Source: Pseudomonadales bacterium (GTDB taxonomy: Bacteria; Pseudomonadota; Gammaproteobacteria; Pseudomonadales; JAHRWD01). From it: a stretch of 64,000 nucleotides of DNA. Location: NCBI GenBank assembly GCA_029210125.1, contig JARGPR010000003.1:248001-312000 (forward strand), read 5' to 3'. The notes beneath the pieces are model-generated. The model saw only the letters and a list, made by a program, of their open reading frames with translations. It did not search any database and was not told where the DNA came from. Of this stretch, positions 63,746-64,000 are shown piece by piece (within the stretch, counting starts at the first letter, position 1; the number at the start of each line of letters is the position of its first letter). A program made the translations under genes and the position numbers.

Positions 63746-63801
63746 AAAAAGGTGGATATTGACGACTTTTTATTCGCATATTTTTTATCAAGAAATTTAT
63801 A

Positions 63802-64000
63802 TTATGCAGTTAATATAAACCCATTTTCTTGAGCGAATTTATTCTTTTCATAAAAAATATCGGGCCCCGTACCTAACCAGTAATTTAGCCCTACTGAAAT
63901 ATACTGGTCATAGAACGCCTGGTCGTGGTGAATACGGCAATATAGCGCCATAGTATGCCGACCGATTGCGTGATTGGAATTTTGCGGAAAAGCCAACCCA
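63802..64000 (-). CDS. Partial unknown gene at window edge
   Basis: C-terminal part of a gene that continues past the end of the window: the frame is open to base 64000 with a normal amino acid mix (AIGRHTMALYCRIHHDQAFY; GTGPDIFYEKNKFAQENGF). The stop codon is at 63802-63804. No family recognised from this fragment. Confidence 0.5.
   Translation of the reverse strand, partial: GLAFPQNSNHAIGRHTMALYCRIHHDQAFYDQYISVGLNYWLGTGPDIFYEKNKFAQENGFILTA

Larger units (their letters stand above)
63290..63801. other. Intergenic region with attC half-site and a short coding relic
   Basis: Half a kilobase without a confident gene. It holds the ribosome site for EncFtn, the attC-like half-site at 63322-63344, and a 58-codon open stretch at 63569-63745 that reads like protein but lacks a normal start (listed separately). 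Nothing else recognised. Confidence 0.5.

Overview
The window looks like a chromosomal segment from a marine-type gammaproteobacterium related to the Pseudomonas/Cellvibrio/Marinobacter side of the class. The grounds are gene content and order. A coxB-coxA-small protein-ctaG-coxC-DUF2909-SURF1-(Sco-like)-cyoE-ctaA cluster and an engB / cytochrome c5 / cytochrome c4 / dsbA / endonuclease-like block both follow the Pseudomonas pattern. A complete rsxABCDEG (rnf) operon, cysDN, metG, a GldA/F/G-type ABC exporter and paired acyl-CoA dehydrogenases also fit. I cannot name a species from sequence alone. No tRNA, rRNA, CRISPR array or transposase was recognised.

Layout. 0-6.7 kb: a large multi-PAS GGDEF-EAL protein, then purE, tsaC, aroE and a yheV-like zinc-ribbon gene. 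6.7-15.3 kb: a caa3-type (cytochrome c fused) aa3 cytochrome oxidase with its copper and heme A assembly factors, preceded by a good sigma70-like promoter and a long leader, with a strong terminator after coxC. 15.4-18.9 kb: an accessory island with two toxin-antitoxin modules (YefM-YoeB; Phd/ParE-like), a VOC/glyoxalase gene, a possible nucleotidyl-cyclase-fold protein and a membrane-anchored unknown. Several spacers carry integron attC-like sites, one of them a near-textbook 60-bp site, but no integron integrase is in view. The island also contains a diverged second copy of the 3' end of the heme-copper-oxidase-like gene that borders it.

19-21.5 kb: an orphan heme-copper oxidase subunit I-like protein, a transglutaminase-like protein and a small membrane protein. 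21.6-27.3 kb: cysN and cysD (sulfate activation) and a PreP-like M16C protease. The CysN C-terminus resembles a dead APS-kinase domain. 27.3-34.9 kb: the rsxA-E operon and metG. 35-39.3 kb: an overlapping three-gene signalling unit (histidine kinase, REC-HDOD, REC-GAF-HD-GYP). With the first gene of the window, this points to c-di-GMP turnover. 39.4-43 kb: endonuclease/phosphatase-like gene, dsbA, cytochromes c4 and c5, and engB, whose only plausible start appears to be an AUC codon.

43-56 kb: thioesterase-like protein, two acyl-CoA dehydrogenases, GldA/F/G-like ABC exporter, potassium channel, rluE, an LLM flavin oxidoreductase, yrfG and cysQ. CysQ removes the PAP by-product of sulfate assimilation, linking it functionally to cysDN. 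56-64 kb: patatin-like lipase, two methyltransferases, a zinc uptake group (ZnuA and ZnuB homologues, an outer-membrane barrel protein and a small His/Cys protein, with no ZnuC ATPase in view), and a stand-alone encapsulated-ferritin-like (EncFtn) gene. The EncFtn gene lacks a cargo tail and a neighbouring encapsulin, and sits directly behind an attC-like half-site. The window ends inside an unidentified minus-strand gene.

The most interesting areas are the integron-like island at 15.4-19.2 kb with its duplicated gene end, the EncFtn/attC half-site/hairpin region at 62.8-63.8 kb, the AUC-start engB, and the degenerate CysN tail. All calls come from reading the sequence without database searches.
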